Translations under genes and position numbers: made by a program | Source: Archaeoglobus sp. | GTDB taxonomy: Archaea > Halobacteriota > Archaeoglobi > Archaeoglobales > Archaeoglobaceae | Length of the DNA: 33,387 bases | Direction: 5' to 3' | NCBI GenBank assembly: GCA_017656505.1 | Contig: JACDNU010000030.1 | Coordinates: 1 to 33,387 of the forward strand | Notes under the pieces: generated by a model | Database searches by the model: none | What the model was told of the DNA's origin: nothing | What the model saw: only the letters and a program-made list of their open reading frames with translations | Shown here: positions 21,943-30,084 of the stretch, piece after piece | How the letters are laid out: each line of letters opens with the position of its first letter | How positions within the stretch are numbered: the first letter of the stretch is position 1

Positions 21943-22521
21943 CTAGAAGATCTTCTTTGCAACCTCCACCGATTCTTTGTCGAAGATAACCAGAGCCACC
22001 TCATTTACATTCGAAGCTTTCTCCGAGAAATCCCTTACAGCCTCAATAAAGGTTTTAACTACCTCTTCAAGCGGACAGCCATAAATCCCTGCGCTTACCG
22101 CTGGAAAGGCAATAGAATTAAGCTCTAGTTCCTCTGCTTTATCCAAAGGCCCCTTGAATGCTTTGTAGAGCTTATCCTTAAACGAGTCATCCCATTTCCC
22201 GCTGCATATTGGGCCAACGGTATGGATAACGTACTTTATGCCCCGATCCTCAAGCTTCATTGCCGGCGTAACAACAACCTCTCCATGGTCTATGTAACTC
22301 CTGCCTATCTGCTGTTTCATCGCTTCCTTGCTTATCCTCGTGTATTCAGCAGCATTTCCAGCGCATGCCTTTGCTATGGCATAAGCAACTCCTCCACCAT
22401 GCTCCAAATGCTTATTTGCCGCATTGACAATAGCATTCGCGGGATAAGCTGTGATGTCCCCCTGCACAAGCTTCACCGAAATCTTACCAACCTTGATCTC
22501 CTTCACTTCCTCCACAGCCAT
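21943..22521 (-). CDS. Macro-domain ADP-ribose-binding protein (Af1521-like)
   Basis: This 192-residue protein is a single macro domain that binds ADP-ribose and may remove it from proteins. Key parts are QGDIT (Asp22, adenine contact), IVNAANKHLEHGGGVA (residues 31-46, the distal-ribose and catalytic loop), the phosphate loop AVSAGIYG (141-148) and VIHTVGPICSGKW. It matches the A. fulgidus prototype Af1521 over its whole length, from memory, including AIAKACAG, SYIDHGEVVVTPAM and YKAFKGPL. A TATA-like GATTTAAC (near 22542-22549, minus strand) is about 25 bases before the ATG, so it is probably leaderless. It is divergent from the gene at 22633, with a 13-base tandem repeat between their promoters. 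Confidence 0.93.
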   Translation of the reverse strand: MAVEEVKEIKVGKISVKLVQGDITAYPANAIVNAANKHLEHGGGVAYAIAKACAGNAAEYTRISKEAMKQQIGRSYIDHGEVVVTPAMKLEDRGIKYVIHTVGPICSGKWDDSFKDKLYKAFKGPLDKAEELELNSIAFPAVSAGIYGCPLEEVVKTFIEAVRDFSEKASNVNEVALVIFDKESVEVAKKIF

Positions 22522-22564
22522 GAAAACAAATCGTTTTGAGATGTTAAATCCTTTATGCCTCCGG

Positions 22565-22590
22565 CGTATTATTCTACCGTATTATTCTAC
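22565..22590. repeat. Perfect 13-base tandem repeat between divergent promoters
   Basis: CGTATTATTCTAC occurs twice with no spacer (22565-22577 and 22578-22590). It lies midway between the TATA box of the macro-domain gene and that of the gene at 22633, about 15-20 bases from each, where an activator or shared regulator could act. Confidence 0.75.
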
Positions 22591-22602
22591 GATCGAAAAT
22601 AT

Positions 22603-22610
22603 TATATTAA
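22603..22610 (+). promoter_or_regulatory. TATA box of gene at 22633
   Basis: TATATTAA is centred about 26 bases before the ATG at 22633, and there is no ribosome-binding site, so the transcript is probably leaderless. Confidence 0.6.
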
Positions 22611-22632
22611 GTTATTACACAAATTCTGAGAT

Positions 22633-23031
22633 ATGAAGGTTAAAGAAGCTCCGAAAACGGCCACAAGCATAATCGTTCGATCTGCTTCTGCAGCAAGAAT
22701 TACGCAGTCGAAAAATCCGTTCCTCGAGCTCATGAGAAGGCTTTTCAGGAAAGAAGATGTAGCGATGAAGGCTATAAAGTTCATCAACATAATCGATGAA
22801 AGGCAGAAAGCTGGTAAGCCTGTTAGAGTTGATGAATGGGAGAGTTTGATGGAAGAGCTTAGAATGGTTCGTTCCTCTTTCTATTCCATGAGAAACAAGC
22901 TTTTGGGCGCGGGGATGATTTCTGTAAAGGATGGAGAATATCGCCTCAGCGGGGTCTTCAGCAGGGATCTCGTCGATATGGCGAGATGGTGGTGGACAGC
23001 AGTACTGGGTTACGATCCCGAATCCTTGTAA
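22633..23031 (+). CDS. Hypothetical protein with helix-turn-helix-like C-terminal half
   Basis: I do not recognise this 132-residue protein. The first 30 residues are basic and Ser/Ala-rich; the middle is helical ([21 protein letters not shown]). The part [40 protein letters not shown] reads like a winged helix with a recognition helix [16 protein letters not shown] and a wing (KDGEYRLSG), as in archaeal regulators. It ends with [15 protein letters not shown], where three consecutive Trp are striking. It is divergent from the macro-domain gene, with a 13-base tandem repeat between them that it could bind; this is inference. Confidence 0.65.
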   Translation: MKVKEAPKTATSIIVRSASAARITQSKNPFLELMRRLFRKEDVAMKAIKFINIIDERQKAGKPVRVDEWESLMEELRMVRSSFYSMRNKLLGAGMISVKDGEYRLSGVFSRDLVDMARWWWTAVLGYDPESL

Positions 23032-23137
23032 CCCTCTATTTTAATTAATTACTTAAATTAATAAGATTATAAACCAAACTATTCATAAAAGAGGAAAATT
23101 TAAGTCTTTTCGATGCAAACTGAGTAGGGGGATGGGC

Positions 23138-23482
23138 ATGAAAAAGGTGGTTGTTATTGGTTGCGGAGCTTATATGGACTCGGGCTATGGATGTCCGGGA
23201 GAGTGGAGGTGTCTGAAAGCAGCAGCCCTCGGAGATGGAAAATTTGATGAGGCTTCAAGCGTTGTATCTTTCGTGAAGTGTGAATGCCCGGGACGGACAA
23301 TTCTGCCAAATCTGGGAATGGCGATGCAGCTATCGGGAATTAAGCCAGACGCAATATACCTAAGCTCTTGTTTGGTTAATGCTGTGCCAAAGTGTCCCTA
23401 TGGTACTGCTGAGGAATTTGCTAAGCTCATAGAAGAGAAAACTGGAATTCCTGTTGTGCTTGGAACCCACGATTACCACTAG
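23138..23482 (+). CDS. CGGC-domain protein (Cys-rich, putative metal-binding)
   Basis: This protein of about 114 residues belongs to the CGGC family of small putative metal-binding proteins of unknown function. It has a short strand KVVVIGC and seven Cys, in VIGCGAYMDSGYGCPGEWRC, KCECPGRT, SSCLVNAVPKCPYG (residues 9, 19, 25, 48, 50, 78, 86 counted from the chosen start). The layout suggests a flavodoxin-like fold with a metal or cluster site. ATG also occurs at 23132, but the AGGGGG ribosome-binding site (about 23126-23131) is correctly spaced only for 23138. A TATA-like AATTTAAG lies near 23097-23104. It has no obvious functional partner in the window. Confidence 0.75.
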   Translation: MKKVVVIGCGAYMDSGYGCPGEWRCLKAAALGDGKFDEASSVVSFVKCECPGRTILPNLGMAMQLSGIKPDAIYLSSCLVNAVPKCPYGTAEEFAKLIEEKTGIPVVLGTHDYH

Positions 23483-23492
23483 ATTACTACTG

Positions 23493-23505
23493 AAATCTTT
23501 TATTT
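23493..23505 (+). terminator. T-rich tract after CGGC gene
   Basis: A T-rich run (TTTTATTTTT) begins about 15 bases after the stop codon, the usual archaeal termination signal. A second T run (CTCTTTTTTTAC) lies at about 23545-23555. Confidence 0.35.
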
Positions 23506-23555
23506 TTAATTAAAGTTGTATTATCCATTATCATCTTACCTATCCTCTTTTTTAC

Positions 23556-23575
23556 ACCTTTCACCAACCTTTCAC
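23556..23575. repeat. 9-base direct repeat upstream of acyl-CoA dehydrogenase
   Basis: ACCTTTCAC occurs at 23556-23564 and again at 23567-23575, an 11-base pitch. It lies about 50-70 bases before the acyl-CoA dehydrogenase start, so it could be an operator or a chance duplication. Confidence 0.6.
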
Positions 23576-23626
23576 TAAAACAAAAATGTATTATACTTCC
23601 AAACCAACCCAATTAATGGTGATAAA

Positions 23627-24727
23627 ATGGTAGAGGAGGTTTCTGATATAAAAGAAGGCCTATCCAGGGTTTTACCTTTAATATCAAAAAAATCAAGCGC
23701 AATAGATAAGAATAATGAAATGTATTCTGATGTCCTTCAGGCTCTTTTCGATAATAAGCTAATGTCCATTCTCGCTCCAAAAGAGTATGGGGGATTTGAG
23801 AGTTACTATCTCGCTTGTTTAGTTGCTGAATCAGTTGCAAAGATTAATGCCGGTGTGGCCCATTCAGTTGTTGTTCATAACGCAACCGTCGATGCTCTCA
23901 GGCTTTTCGGCACTGCTGAGCAGAAGGAGAAGTGGTTGCCGAAGCTCAAAAAGAAAGCTGGAACTCTCGCTATGACCGAACCTTCGGGTGGAAGTGATGT
24001 TTCAGCGTTAAAAATGGAGGCTAGAAAGGAAGGAGATGTTTACATCCTGAACGGAAGGAAAACGTTGATAACGAACGCATCCTTTGGAGGTGTCTTCATC
24101 GTGATAGCAAAAACAGAAGAGGGGTTAACGGCCTTTATCACCGAAAAAGATGGAGTTGTTGTTACAAAGCTCAATCAATCGGGAATGCGTGGGAGTGGAT
24201 TGTCTTCAGTCGGATTCTCAAATGTTGAGGTTGCAAAGGAGGACATCCTCGGTGGTTTGGGGAAGGGATTGAAAGTTGCGCTTGGAACGCTCTCGCCAAA
24301 CAGAATTCCTTTCGCAGCAATGGGTCTCGGAATCGCTGAAACTTGCTTGGAATCAGCTATAAAGTATGCAAAAGGTAGAACAGCTTTCGGAAAGAAAGTT
24401 GCAGACTTCCAAGGAATCCAGTGGATGATTGCAGAACTCGCCACAGAGATCGAAACTCTCAGGAGTTTCATTTACAATTCAGCAGAGATTGCCGATGGAA
24501 AAGAATCTTCGTTAGATGTTACAACGCTCGGTGCAATGTGCAAGCTGAAAGCGGCAGAGATTGCAAAGAAAGCTGCAGAGATGGCAGTTGAGATATACGG
24601 TGGGCATGGGGTGATCGTAGGCTCTCCAGTTGAGAGAGCATACAGAGACGCGAAGCTTTTGGACATCGCAGAAGGGACGTCTGAGATAATGAAGGTTTTG
24701 ATCTCGAGAACCATTCTTGGGAGGTGA
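23627..24727 (+). CDS. Acyl-CoA dehydrogenase
   Basis: This 366-residue FAD enzyme oxidises an acyl-CoA to the 2-enoyl-CoA and passes electrons to an electron transfer flavoprotein. Marks are LAMTEPSGGSDVSALK (flavin and substrate contact), RGSGLSSVGFSNVEV, FGKKVADFQGIQWMIAELAT and the C-terminal IYGGHGVIVGSPVERAYRDAKLLDIAEGTSEI in which Glu349 (EGTSEI) is the catalytic base of the short/medium-chain type. Length is a little short (usual 380-400) because the N-terminal helix is brief. The ribosome-binding site is GGTGA ahead of the ATG. The stop lies inside the GGAGGTGA site of the next gene. Chain-length preference cannot be read from sequence. Confidence 0.92.
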   Translation: MVEEVSDIKEGLSRVLPLISKKSSAIDKNNEMYSDVLQALFDNKLMSILAPKEYGGFESYYLACLVAESVAKINAGVAHSVVVHNATVDALRLFGTAEQKEKWLPKLKKKAGTLAMTEPSGGSDVSALKMEARKEGDVYILNGRKTLITNASFGGVFIVIAKTEEGLTAFITEKDGVVVTKLNQSGMRGSGLSSVGFSNVEVAKEDILGGLGKGLKVALGTLSPNRIPFAAMGLGIAETCLESAIKYAKGRTAFGKKVADFQGIQWMIAELATEIETLRSFIYNSAEIADGKESSLDVTTLGAMCKLKAAEIAKKAAEMAVEIYGGHGVIVGSPVERAYRDAKLLDIAEGTSEIMKVLISRTILGR

Positions 24728-24731
24728 AGAC

Positions 24732-26567
24732 TTGACCAGTCCGCCGAAAGAATTCATGAGAAGGATCAAACCATTTTCCTTTCTGACTGAGGATGAACTC
24801 AATCTTTTGGTCGATAATCTTGATGTTGAGGCTTACGAAAAGGGAAGCACGATAGTAAAGAAAGGTAAGCAATCCAAATATATTTTTCTAGTCTTTTCCG
24901 GAGTTGTTGGACTCTATGATGACGACACACTCGTCGATACAGCTTCGAAGGGTGAGATTTTTGGTATTCTCTCAGCTATAACTGGAAATCCATTCTCCCT
25001 CTCCGCAATAGCTATGGACGATACGATATGCTACAGAATTAAAAAAGAGGCATTTAATAAGGTATTCGAGAAAAATCCGAAATTCTCAGCTTTCTTCAGC
25101 ACTTTCATAAACAGGAGGTTCAGATCCTTCACAAATCTGCTTAAAGAAACTGAGGGGGCATTTCAGGAAGAGATATACCTTACAAGGGTAAAAGAGATCG
25201 TCACGAAAGATCCGGTTGTCTGCGAGCCAAATACCTCCATCGAAGAAGCTGCAAGGATAATGCTGGAGAAGAACGTTGGATCGATAGTTGTGGTCGATCA
25301 GGGCAAGGCTGTTGGCATACTCACGGATCACGATTTGAAGAGGGTTCTCATCTCCGGCGACAAAAATGCGAAGGTTACGGAATTCATGAACTCTCCTGTT
25401 ATAACCGTTAATGCCGACCAGCCAGTTTTCGAAGCTTATCTGACGCTGATAAACAAAGGGATCAATTACATAGTCGTTGTCGATAATGGAAGGGTTGAAG
25501 GAGTTATAACGAGCAAGGATATCTTAACTCAATTCGAGCCAAGCTCTTCTCTGATCGCCTTATACAGGAAGATCAGAAAGGCAAACTCGATGGATGAACT
25601 AAAAAGCCATCTTGCTGGAATAAGGAAAGCTGTAGCTGGACTGGCAATGAAGGGTGTGCATTTCTACGAGCTTAGCAGGATGATAACCTCCGTTTACGAT
25701 TCAACGGTCGTTAGAGTTATCAAAATGGTAGAAGAGGACTTCAAAAAAGATGGCATAACACTCCCAGATTATGTGTGGATTCACGTTGGCAGCTCGGGTA
25801 GAAAAGAGCAGATTATCGCAACCGATCAGGATAACTGCCTTATTCGTAGCGCCGATGAAGATGAAAAGCTGATGATTGAATTTGCTAAAAAAGTGAACGA
25901 GGCTTTGGATTACATTGGAATTCCAAAATGCACAGCTAACTACATGGCTTCCAATCCAAAATGGAACTTAAGCCTCGAAGATTGGAAGGCAAATTTCGAG
26001 AAATGGTTCACTTCCCTTACCGGAGAGAACATAAGATATCTCTCTGTTTTTCTTGATATGAGACCCATTTATGGAGATCAAAAGCTTTATCTCGCTTTGC
26101 TCGACCACATCAAAAGTAACATTACCAATCAAGCAATAAGGTTCCTTGCCCTTGACGCGACATCCATCGAGCCACCGATAGGTTTCTTCGGTATCAAGGG
26201 ACTCGAAAAAGGCCTTGACATAAAGCTCCACGGAATATATCCCATAGCCAATGGAGTTAGGGTTCTAGCTTTGGATAACAAAATTTTGGATACAACCAAC
26301 ACTAGGGAAAGGTTAGAGAGGCTAAGTGAGATGGGTGTTTTGAGTGATGAGAGGGCTCGAGAAGTCTTGGAAAGTTATGAGTTCCTTCAGGAGCTGAGAT
26401 TAAAGCGCCAGTCTGCAGCTGTCTCGGCTGGCAGTGAGGGGGATAACGTGATAAGACTCGAAAATATTGACAGAATTGATGCATACGTTTTGAAGGAAGC
26501 TTTGAAGATAGTTTCATCTTTCCAGAATTTTATAAGGGGTAAATACAGAATTGAAAGCGGGTTCTAG
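24732..26567 (+). CDS. Cyclic-nucleotide-binding / CBS / DUF294 nucleotidyltransferase-like sensor protein
   Basis: This protein of about 611 residues is a multi-domain cytoplasmic sensor (COG2905 type). In order: a cNMP-binding-like beta-roll (about 10-125), two CBS domains (VCEPNTSIEEAARIML... near 163-210 and VITVNADQPVFEAYL... near 222-268) that bind adenyl nucleotides, a DUF294 nucleotidyltransferase-like domain with GSSGRKEQ (353-360) and the acidic pair in TDQDN (365, 367), and the DUF294 C-terminal helical domain. A TTG at 24717 is also in frame, but GGAGGTGA (24719-24726) is correctly spaced for the TTG at 24732. It sits four bases after acyl-CoA dehydrogenase and eight before a DnaQ-like exonuclease. 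In bacteria the same protein type occurs beside this exonuclease and an acetate-type symporter, as here. Confidence 0.88.
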   Translation: MTSPPKEFMRRIKPFSFLTEDELNLLVDNLDVEAYEKGSTIVKKGKQSKYIFLVFSGVVGLYDDDTLVDTASKGEIFGILSAITGNPFSLSAIAMDDTICYRIKKEAFNKVFEKNPKFSAFFSTFINRRFRSFTNLLKETEGAFQEEIYLTRVKEIVTKDPVVCEPNTSIEEAARIMLEKNVGSIVVVDQGKAVGILTDHDLKRVLISGDKNAKVTEFMNSPVITVNADQPVFEAYLTLINKGINYIVVVDNGRVEGVITSKDILTQFEPSSSLIALYRKIRKANSMDELKSHLAGIRKAVAGLAMKGVHFYELSRMITSVYDSTVVRVIKMVEEDFKKDGITLPDYVWIHVGSSGRKEQIIATDQDNCLIRSADEDEKLMIEFAKKVNEALDYIGIPKCTANYMASNPKWNLSLEDWKANFEKWFTSLTGENIRYLSVFLDMRPIYGDQKLYLALLDHIKSNITNQAIRFLALDATSIEPPIGFFGIKGLEKGLDIKLHGIYPIANGVRVLALDNKILDTTNTRERLERLSEMGVLSDERAREVLESYEFLQELRLKRQSAAVSAGSEGDNVIRLENIDRIDAYVLKEALKIVSSFQNFIRGKYRIESGF

Positions 26568-26575
26568 GTGGTGGA

Positions 26576-27190
26576 ATGAATCTCAGAGAGGCGAAATTCT
26601 CCGTTATAGATCTGGAAACAACGGGCTTAAACCTTCTGAAAGATGAAATCCTCTCTATTGCCATAGTTCCGATGAAAGGAACGAAAATCATGGCGGGTGA
26701 GAGCTATTATACCTTCGTCAAGCCATCAAACTACGATCTCAAGTCTATGAAATTTCACGGAATTGACCCCAAAACGCTAAAACAAGCTCCCAGTTTTTCT
26801 GAGATTTCAGAAGAGGTGAGAGAGAGGATCGAGGATAGTATAATAGTCGGTCATGCAGTTGAAATTGACTTGAATTTCCTTAAAAAGGCATTCAAAGCCC
26901 AAGGCATTGAGCTGAATAATAAAAGCATAGATATAGCTCTGCTTGAAAAATGGCTGTGTGATAGGCTTGGAGAGAGAAAATGTACGGCAGATTTAAGCTT
27001 AGACGCTTTGATAAGGGACTATAACCTCAGTATGAGGTTCAGACACGACGCTCTGGCTGATGCCTTTCTAACAGCGCAGATATTCCAGATTCAGTTGCTG
27101 AAGCTCATGAAGTATGGCTTAACTTCGGTAGAAAGGGTGCTCTCAGCTATCGAATCTACAAAAATGAGTCGAATTGACTTTATCTTTTAG
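26576..27190 (+). CDS. DnaQ-like 3'-5' exonuclease (DEDDh family)
   Basis: This 204-residue protein is a stand-alone exonuclease domain like the proofreading subunit of bacterial DNA polymerase III. ExoI is IDLETTG (Asp12, Glu14), ExoII is VGHAVEIDLNFL (Asp98), and ExoIII is RHDALADA (His157, Asp162), the complete DEDDh metal set, so it should be active. It also has the usual HGIDPKTLKQAPSF loop. Archaeal replicative polymerases proofread themselves, so this enzyme is more likely in RNA or nucleotide metabolism or tied to the sensor protein encoded upstream. The start ATG follows GGTGG. The T-rich sequence after the stop probably ends the transcript. Confidence 0.88.
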   Translation: MNLREAKFSVIDLETTGLNLLKDEILSIAIVPMKGTKIMAGESYYTFVKPSNYDLKSMKFHGIDPKTLKQAPSFSEISEEVRERIEDSIIVGHAVEIDLNFLKKAFKAQGIELNNKSIDIALLEKWLCDRLGERKCTADLSLDALIRDYNLSMRFRHDALADAFLTAQIFQIQLLKLMKYGLTSVERVLSAIESTKMSRIDFIF

Positions 27191-27237
27191 CAATTTTTAA
27201 ATTATTTAATGTTTGCAAGGCGAAAGAAATAGAAAGA

Positions 27238-27245
27238 TTTAAATT
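27238..27245 (+). promoter_or_regulatory. Promoter of symporter gene pair
   Basis: TTTAAATT lies about 45 bases before the ATG at 27286. Transcription from about 27267 would leave a short leader carrying the GAGGTGATG ribosome-binding site. Confidence 0.55.
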
Positions 27246-27285
27246 TGTAATTATTTTTCCATATATTGGTGAATGAGGTGATGAA

Positions 27286-27498
27286 ATGCCATGGCCACCT
27301 AAAATATTTTGGGTAGGGTTGATACTATACTACGGCTTCGTAGCGATTTGCTGGATTGGCGAAGCGACTGCAGGATGGAACCACATACCTTTGGCGGTAG
27401 AGTTGTACGCAGCGTTGCTGGGAACGTGGATTATACCACTGATAATGTCGGTGATATACTTCTACTTCCCAGAAAAAGCAGAAGAGGCATCGGGGTGA
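27286..27498 (+). CDS. Small two-helix membrane protein, likely symporter small subunit
   Basis: This 70-residue protein has two hydrophobic segments (about 8-26 and 38-60) around a short hydrophilic turn (GEATAGWNHIPLAVELY) and a charged C-terminus. It begins MPWPPKIFW. It lies five bases before the Na+/solute symporter gene. Bacterial acetate-type symporters are often preceded by a small two-helix protein (DUF485 or DUF4212 type), and position and architecture fit, but I cannot assign it to either family by sequence. The likely role is assembly or stability of the symporter. Confidence 0.7.
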   Translation: MPWPPKIFWVGLILYYGFVAICWIGEATAGWNHIPLAVELYAALLGTWIIPLIMSVIYFYFPEKAEEASG

Positions 27499-27503
27499 TA
27501 TAA

Positions 27504-29105
27504 ATGGCGGATCCAATTGTTGTTGGAATAACAGTTCTGTATTTCGTGGCCATAATCGTCATTGGCTGGTATTCGAGAGTTAGAATGAAAAGTGCCACCG
27601 ATTATTATGTTGCCGGAAGGCAGATTGGTAGCGTTGTTAACGGTTTGGCTCTGGAATCAACCTACCTAAGCCCCGCCTCAATGCTAGGTTTGCCGGCCTA
27701 TGTCTTCATAATAGGCTATCAGTTCTGGTGGGCAATGGCGGCTATTATTGCAGGAATGCCTATAGCAACCTTGCTTACAGCTGCTGCGATGCGAAAGTAT
27801 GGGCCTACAAGCTTCGCTGACTACTATGCAGATAGATATAACGACCAGAACCTCAGATGGCTGGTGGGAATAATAGTCATATTCGGCGCGATTCTGTACA
27901 TCACGCTGTCCATCGTTGGTATGGGCATATTCCTGCTGGCGATCCTGAGATTCCCGTACCTCTACGGCGTCATTCTGGGAGCAGTAATAGTCATGATCTA
28001 CGTTGTCTTCGGCGGTATGGTTGCTACAAGTTGGAATGCAGCATTCCAGGCTGTGCTGATGACAATAGCAGCAGTCATTGCAGCAATAGGAATCATAAAT
28101 TATTTCGGAGGGCTAGGACCCTACCACATGGCAATACTCGAGAACAACCCGAAGTTCTTCAACACCCCCTCTGATATCGAACCGAGCCATATCTACGCTG
28201 CCACATGGCTCGCTGTCATAGGCTGGTTCTTTGTCTGGCACTACGGCTTTGCGACGATGCCTTACACGGTCGTCAGATTCTTCACCGTCATGGACATGAA
28301 AACAGCGAGAAGGAGCATCTTCTGGTGCACCCTCTTTGCAGGCATCTTCTACCTAGGCCTCGAAATCATTGGTGCTGGAGCTAAAGTTATAATCGAGAAG
28401 GCTCACCCGCTAGTTTTGCAGGGGACGGTTCCGGCGAATGCGGTTAAAGTCCTTGCATACTATGCCAAGACATACGGTGTTGGAACCGTAACAGACTATT
28501 CAATGGTCGCGGCAGTCGAGGCTTTGCAGAATCCGTGGGTCCTTGGAATACTTTGCGCTGGAGGTTTGGCTATTGCGATGTCAACTGCTGCCGGCTGGGT
28601 TATGGTCGTGAATGTCATCGTTACGAGAGACTGGGCCGACATGATGCTTAGAAGCAAATTCGCAAAGGAGAACCCGATCCTCATGGCGAGGATAATCTCA
28701 GTGATCTTCCTTGCGATAGGCTTAGTTATTGCCATCAACCCGCCTGCCTTGGTGCTTGACCTTTCTGGATGGGCGTTCGTCGTGATCATAGCATCCATTG
28801 GCCCGAGCTTAGTCCTTGGCCTGTGGTGGAAAGGAGCTACTAGAACCGCAACTTGGGTTACAGCTGTAATAATGTTCGTCCTCCACTTGTATGCATGGTT
28901 ATACGCGAAGTTCACCCTCGGCAAGCCACACTTCTTCTTCCTTAACACAGCTCTAGGACTTAGCAAGACTGCCATCGTAACTCCGCATCAGGTATGGGCG
29001 ATTCCATTAGGATTCCTGTTGTTCATCGTGATCTCTCTGGTCACAAAGAAGCCCGAGCCAGAAGTGGTGGAGAAATACTGCGTACAGCTGACAGAAAAGC
29101 TCTAA
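27504..29105 (+). CDS. Sodium:solute symporter, acetate/carboxylate type (SSS family)
   Basis: This 533-residue membrane protein has 13 or so hydrophobic segments and the SSS pattern: SATDYYVAGRQIGSVVNGLALESTYLSPASMLGLPAYVF near the N-terminus (sodium and substrate region of TM1), ADYYADRY, VFGGMVATSWNAAFQAVLM, TMPYTVVRFFTVMD and IAMSTAAGWVMVVNVIVTRDW. These match ActP-like symporters for acetate or other short monocarboxylates, and the VC_2705-like subfamily seen beside CBS/DUF294 proteins. The upstream small membrane protein and the upstream sensor and exonuclease genes support that assignment. Import of acetate, propionate or pyruvate would suit the acyl-CoA and C3/C4 enzymes in the window. 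The substrate is not proven by sequence. Confidence 0.9.
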   Translation: MADPIVVGITVLYFVAIIVIGWYSRVRMKSATDYYVAGRQIGSVVNGLALESTYLSPASMLGLPAYVFIIGYQFWWAMAAIIAGMPIATLLTAAAMRKYGPTSFADYYADRYNDQNLRWLVGIIVIFGAILYITLSIVGMGIFLLAILRFPYLYGVILGAVIVMIYVVFGGMVATSWNAAFQAVLMTIAAVIAAIGIINYFGGLGPYHMAILENNPKFFNTPSDIEPSHIYAATWLAVIGWFFVWHYGFATMPYTVVRFFTVMDMKTARRSIFWCTLFAGIFYLGLEIIGAGAKVIIEKAHPLVLQGTVPANAVKVLAYYAKTYGVGTVTDYSMVAAVEALQNPWVLGILCAGGLAIAMSTAAGWVMVVNVIVTRDWADMMLRSKFAKENPILMARIISVIFLAIGLVIAINPPALVLDLSGWAFVVIIASIGPSLVLGLWWKGATRTATWVTAVIMFVLHLYAWLYAKFTLGKPHFFFLNTALGLSKTAIVTPHQVWAIPLGFLLFIVISLVTKKPEPEVVEKYCVQLTEKL

Positions 29106-29107
29106 AC

Positions 29108-29150
29108 CCTAACCTTTTTTCTTTTTTAATTTTATTAAAATTTAATTAGT
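29108..29150. terminator. T/A-rich terminator between convergent genes
   Basis: The run CCTTTTTTTCTTTTTTAATTTT directly follows the symporter stop codon; this is a typical archaeal oligo-T terminator, and A-rich stretches on it can serve the opposite strand. Confidence 0.5.
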
Positions 29151-29151
29151 A

Positions 29152-29182
29152 TTGTTTAGCTTGTTTAGCCATTTTGTTTAGC
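29152..29182. repeat. Three copies of a 9-base direct repeat
   Basis: TTGTTTAGC occurs at 29152-29160, 29161-29169 and 29174-29182, the first two adjacent. They lie in the short gap between the symporter and the convergent methyltransferase gene, ending four bases from the latter's stop codon. Confidence 0.7.
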
Positions 29183-29185
29183 TTG

Positions 29186-30013
29186 CTAGCTTTTCACGCG
29201 AAGGTCGAGGACGTATCGGTAAACATAGGGTGCATAATGTCCGCATTGCCTTAGATGTTCCAGCTCAACGTCAATTCCCTGTTCTCTGAAGAGTCTTACA
29301 ACTCTTTTCGGCAAAATTTCTTTTTCCTCTTCTTTTCCCGCAAAAGTGTAGTAATGAACGATTCCTCCCCTCCTAATTTTTCCCCTCACAGCTGAGATAA
29401 AGTTTTCAGCGATATATGGCGAGGGCATAAGGATTCGATCGAATTCTCCTTCCAATTTGGGCAACACTTCTTTAACATCCCCTTCGTAAACCTTTACCTT
29501 CTCTTCAACCTTGTTCAGCTCTACATTCTTTCTAAAGTATTCCACCGCCACTGGATTGAGCTCTATTCCCACCACCTCTGCCGGATTTGCAAGCCTTGCG
29601 ATAACTATCGCATAAGGGCCAACACCTGCGAATATAACTAAAACCCTCTCTCCATCCCTGACAAGCCTGGCTATCCTCTCCCTCTCTCCCGAAAGCTTGA
29701 CAGAGTAGTACACTTTCGTTGGATCTACCAGAAACCTGCAGCCATGCTCCTTAACCACAGTCTCGGTCTCATTTCCATAAATGATCTCATATCTGGCAAC
29801 CCTATAAACCCCCTCAACCTCTCCGGTTTTTCTTAAAATAGTTTTGACGTTCTTGTGCTTCTTCAGGATTGCCTCCACTATCAGATCCTTTTGATGATAA
29901 ATTTCGTCGGGAATCTCAACTATGACTATGTTCCCAATTATCTCGAAGCTCCTCCTCACAAGCCTGAGTTCTTCGCCAGAAAGCTTGTCTTTAAGCAACT
30001 CCTTGATGCTCAC
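29186..30013 (-). CDS. Trm5-like tRNA (guanine-N1) methyltransferase family protein
   Basis: This 275-residue SAM-dependent enzyme resembles archaeal Trm5/COG2520, which methylates G37 next to the tRNA anticodon. The N-terminal half has KTILRKTGEVEG and EHGCRFLVDPTKVYYSVKLSGERERI, the usual D2-like region with the catalytic Arg area. The Rossmann fold begins VLVIFAGVGPYAI, with IELNPVAVEYFRKNVELNKV (acidic SAM ligand Glu151). The position of the Trm5 NLP motif reads MPSPY (196-200), a variant found in part of the archaeal family, so the exact base modified is uncertain. It starts with GTG at 30013 with a TATA box (30035-30042) 26 bases away and no ribosome-binding site. Confidence 0.82.
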   Translation of the reverse strand: MSIKELLKDKLSGEELRLVRRSFEIIGNIVIVEIPDEIYHQKDLIVEAILKKHKNVKTILRKTGEVEGVYRVARYEIIYGNETETVVKEHGCRFLVDPTKVYYSVKLSGERERIARLVRDGERVLVIFAGVGPYAIVIARLANPAEVVGIELNPVAVEYFRKNVELNKVEEKVKVYEGDVKEVLPKLEGEFDRILMPSPYIAENFISAVRGKIRRGGIVHYYTFAGKEEEKEILPKRVVRLFREQGIDVELEHLRQCGHYAPYVYRYVLDLRVKS

Positions 30014-30034
30014 CGAAAAAAGATAACTGATAGG

Positions 30035-30064
30035 AAATAAAAGGTTGTCTGAAGGCTTAAATAC
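30035..30064. promoter_or_regulatory. Two back-to-back TATA boxes between methyltransferase and thiM
   Basis: Minus-strand TTTTATT (30035-30042) is centred about 26 bases from the methyltransferase GTG. Plus-strand CTTAAATAC (30056-30064) is centred 25 bases from the thiM ATG. Both genes therefore look leaderless, and the two promoters lie within 30 bases of each other. Confidence 0.65.
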
Positions 30065-30084
30065 TCTTTTAACACCGTGAAATC

